Source of the DNA: Todiramphus chloris collaris
Lineage: Eukaryota; Chordata; Aves; Coraciiformes; Alcedinidae
NCBI GenBank assembly: GCA_025345505.1
Contig: JANVCC010000040.1
Location: 6,242,073-6,306,072 of the forward strand
Direction: 5' to 3'
DNA length: 64,000 nucleotides
The notes beneath the pieces are model-generated. The model was not told the origin of the DNA. It was given only the letters and a program-made list of their open reading frames with translations, and made no database searches. This document shows positions 60,745 to 64,000 of the stretch, one piece after another. Position 1 is the first letter of the stretch; every line of letters begins with the position of its first letter. A program made the translations under genes and the position numbers.

Positions 60745-63700
60745 TGGAATGTTGCAGGACATGACTCTCCATCCACACAAAAAGCTGAAGATTTATGTCA
60801 GATAAATCTTTAATTTGTTGACAACATCATCCTAAAGTTTAGTTCAGATTTCAAAATGAAAAGTGCAACTTATCTGTATATTTTTGAACAGCACCAGATC
60901 TCTAGGTAAACATCTAGTTCAAAGGTGATAGTAAACTACTACAGCTTTGGGAAATTCAGTTAAAATTCCTGTATCACAAAAGCTCAGGTATGCTCTGTTA
61001 GTCATTCAGACTCAGCTCCTCTCCCAGAAAACTTTAGATGTTTAACTAGGGTATCTATAGAGCCAAATTGCTGTATGCTCTCTCTGCAACCTGCAGATAG
61101 GAAGAAGCCTGTGAAAACAAGTCTTAGCCCACCTAAGATATGCTGTGAAACTAATTGCAATCAAGGTTGTCAGACATTGGTCTGGAGAGTGGGGGTGCTG
61201 AGGGAACACAAGCCACTGCAAAGTTCATTATGCCCTCAAATAAATGCTGGGGTTCCTGGAGTTCGTTGTACCAAAACCTGCTGAGATCCTGATTAGCAGA
61301 GCTTTCCATAGGCATTTGGATGGGTTTAGCACATCTTCTGAGATACCTGAGAAAAGAAACTGAAGACTCAGAGTACAACCTAACTTCAGATTTTGTAACC
61401 AAAACTAAATTACCCTTGTTCCTCATATAATTTGGTTATGGTTACTTGGAAGTCCTCTGACGGGTGCAAGTTGACAACTATATTTCCTTGGATTAGACAT
61501 CTAAAATCTCATACCTGCCCCACAAACAAGCTTTCCATCTGCCTTTGTAGTCTAGCCTTCTAGCCTAGAGGAGGTCTGCAGTCACAGCTTGGCTTTTGCA
61601 GTAGCTTGGGCTACCCCACAAGGGTGGATATGTGCTGTTACGTAGCCCCCGCTGTAGCATGGGAGGCTGAGGAGATAACAATCCTCTGCCACCTTCCCAC
61701 AAGTTCTCACTTTCTGCGCTGTCAGATGTCCTGGAGACCAAAGAGGTGACTGCAGCCCTGGTGTCAGCTCAGCACGGGCATGAGCAGACACGGCTACACA
61801 GCTGCATGGTTTTTCCCTCCTGGAGCTGGCAAGATCTGCACTGCAGATATATCCTGGGATCTTCTGGTTGCTGTAGTTCTTAAATACAGCTTCCCTCTTA
61901 CAAAGCTTTTTCTGCCTTTCTCATTAGGAAACAGGAGAATGACTGACCCTAAATTTAACCCCCATCTTAACTCTTTAACCCCAATTTCTTTCTGAACTAT
62001 TTATTTCAGACTTTTCTATTATTTTTTGAGCAGTGCTGACAGGCGATAGTTCTGGAATAGTGAAATGTCTTGCAACCATGGTAACGCAATGCACTCATTG
62101 GAAAGTTTTCTGATACTAAAAGAATTAGTTTACCACAGCCTTGTACATTAGGTTTCCTAAGAGATTCCCAGGCTCACCATGTTGTTTAAAAGCAGAGAAC
62201 TCATTGACTGATCAGGTAACATTGCAGAGAATCATTCTGACACGCTACACAGCATTTGCCCCTGGAGCACATGACATGAACAAGCCCAAAGGAAACTGAT
62301 TGTAAAAGCTATCAAGCTGGAAAAATTGGAAGTATCATCATTAAATGGTACTTTTGTTCTATTCCATTGTAGAATTCCCTTGCTTCATCTATAAGCTCTA
62401 ATTCTGCAGCAATCTGTTTTGATTTTTTTAAAGAGAAACAGAAGCCCTACCACTGAAAACAATAAGCAATTATTCTCCTCTTTTCACCTTGCCATCTTTT
62501 GCTCCCAGTGGGAACAAATTCCTTCTTGCTTCAGTCACCAGTACCCCCACACACTGTAAATATTACCCATAGTTTACCTCTCTTTCCATTCTCTCTCTCC
62601 TGAATTTATATCTAATCTTACTCTTTTTCTTCTGTATTATGCCAAATTAAAATCTCCTAAGTACATGAAAAATGGTGACTGTAATGCATGAACAGAAATT
62701 AGTAAAGCCAGAAGAGAACATGAAATCAATAATCTAATTCTGACAGCTTTCTTTGTCTCTGCGGCCAGGCTGTAAGGATGTACTTGTGTTTCCCTCTGTT
62801 TAAAATTAATTGAACTATTTTATCATATCAGATAAGAGTGCACTCTTTGTGCTATTGAAGTGATAATTATGACATGATAATTACAGTCTGTGGCCTGCAT
62901 GATTCTGTGAATGAGTCAGCACAGGCAATTAGTTTGCGACAGCAACTTTATGTGAATATGTCCCTACAGACAGGAGCTACAGGATAGTCTAGCTGCTTAT
63001 TATCTCTGCTCCCCAAGCGTCCTTATTCACAGGAGGATAGATTTTATTGTGGTGGTTTTGTGTGTGCGTGTGTGCTTGTTTTTGTTTCCAGTTTGGGCAA
63101 TCCATTTGGATAAACATAATGATTGCAGGAATCAGAGGGAGAAAAAGATGGAAACAGTACCAGTCTATGATGTTGTTGATTCTGAGCTCTATGATTGTGT
63201 CCTTTGAGAAATTCTGTTTGATGTCAGAATGATATGGCCTCCCTGTGCCTGCTTTACCTTAGCATGACTCCGTTAAAACTGATCAGCCTTGGAGTTTTCT
63301 AAATTGTCCATCCCTGTTATATCCTGCTGACAACTCTATGCTCCTCTGAGCTCACTGAAAGGCCTCAAGAATGTCCAGGAAGAAGGAAGACAAAATACTT
63401 GTTAGCAGTGCATACTATAAGCATTTTAAGTTGCTAAAGAGTTGCTTATTTTTGGAAATCTCAAAGCACAATGGTATTTCATCCTAAGTCATTTACAGTC
63501 TGAACCAGGAGACAGGTATAGGTATAGATAGAGACACATGCAGATAAGGAAATAAAGGAAAAATTTTGGGAGACTAGAGAGAGTGCCGTCTCACAGCACA
63601 GAAGTAAATTTTTTAGGTTACTTGCTTTTAGAAGGAAGGTAGGAAAGAATAGGATTGTTTGATTTCTATATGTCCTTTCCCTGTAGGATCTCAGGCAAAA

Positions 63701-64000
63701 AAGGAATAACCCTCATCTCAGAACAAATCAGTACTGTGTTGCAATAAATAATACCCATGGCACGTGTATCAAATGTGCTGAACATTTTGAAAATGTACGG
63801 AAAGATGAGGAGAAAACACAGTACGGAAGAGATGCTTACTAAGTGAGCATCATCCATCCTCTGAGCGGAGAAGACAGTGGAAGAAGCAGCATATGATCAG
63901 CAATAAATGATGATACCTATCAGTATGGCCCAAAAGAGCTGATTTGGGGCCATATTCCCTAACTTTGTGGTGTCTAATTTTGCAACCATAATTTTCTTTG
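60745..64000. other. Gene-free unique DNA
   Basis: No gene is supported. Frames up to 91 codons (61151-61426, minus) are unrecognised. An X-box-like GCAACCATGGTAAC, with one mismatch to the RFX consensus, lies at 62072-62085. A GT-rich tract with Z-DNA potential lies at 63058-63079. The block at 62780-62965 is listed separately. Confidence 0.5.
62780..62965. promoter_or_regulatory. Candidate enhancer with NF-E2/ARE-like site
   Basis: A repeat-free block holds GATA-type words (ATCAGATAAGAG), paired TGATAATTATGACATGATAATTA words and ATGAGTCAGCA at 62911-62921. The latter is a full NF-E2/antioxidant-response core (TGASTCAGCA) bound by NRF2, NF-E2 or MAF dimers. GATA with NF-E2 is the classic combination of erythroid enhancers, so the pairing is notable, but no conservation or activity can be shown from sequence alone. 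Confidence 0.25.

Noticed and set aside
63906..63944. C/D-box snoRNA suggested by ATGATGA followed by CTGA
   Set aside because: The spacing between boxes is too short for a C/D snoRNA, no terminal stem was seen and no C'/D' boxes are present.
1..64000. CRISPR arrays, bacterial operons, plasmid or phage features
   Set aside because: Composition, CR1 and ERV content show vertebrate nuclear DNA; no regularly spaced repeats of CRISPR type are present.

Overview
The window looks like bird nuclear DNA, probably from Neoaves, and is almost entirely non-coding. It is AT-rich and CpG-poor. Three truncated CR1 retrotransposon 3' ends are recognisable at about 6.46-6.68, 22.47-22.73 and 60.46-60.74 kb; the last keeps the avian-type ATTCTATG tail and a decayed reverse-transcriptase C-terminus. 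A solo fragment of an avian endogenous-retrovirus LTR lies at 25.56-25.90 kb. The bird assignment rests on recognising these families, not on a database search.

No protein-coding gene can be supported. The longest open frames (167, 128, 126, 124, 122 and 121 codons) match no family I recognise, occur on both strands, and are no longer than expected by chance in 64 kb. Two minus-strand frames, at 24.45-24.58 and 10.76-10.91 kb, look slightly protein-like and are listed as weak exon candidates. The window is best read as an intergenic region or the inside of one or more large introns. The spacing of regulatory-looking elements suggests the regulatory surroundings of a gene outside or only marginally inside the window.

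Layout: 1-16.4 kb is unique AT-rich DNA with one CR1 fragment and several homopolymer tracts. 16.4-21.6 kb is the most promoter-like part, with two CpG-rich islands 4.7 kb apart. The first holds a strong CTCF-like motif. The second, and stronger, holds a full RFX X-box at its right edge. A POU-dimer-like palindrome lies between them. 21.6-28.1 kb carries a CR1 fragment, the LTR fragment ending at an 18-bp perfect palindrome, and a weak exon candidate. 28.1-28.8 kb is a possible conserved non-coding element next to a possible old MIR-type SINE. 28.8-54 kb is mostly unremarkable unique DNA with microsatellites, a triplicated 19-bp repeat, a 34-bp near-perfect inverted repeat and a CTCF-like motif at 40.16 kb. 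54-60.1 kb has homeodomain palindromes and a set of CTCF-like motifs that change orientation between 55.7 and 60.0 kb. 60.4-64 kb has the youngest-looking CR1 copy and an enhancer-like block at 62.8-62.96 kb.

All regulatory calls rest on motif reading alone. Individually such motifs arise by chance, so confidence is kept low except where motif quality and context agree.
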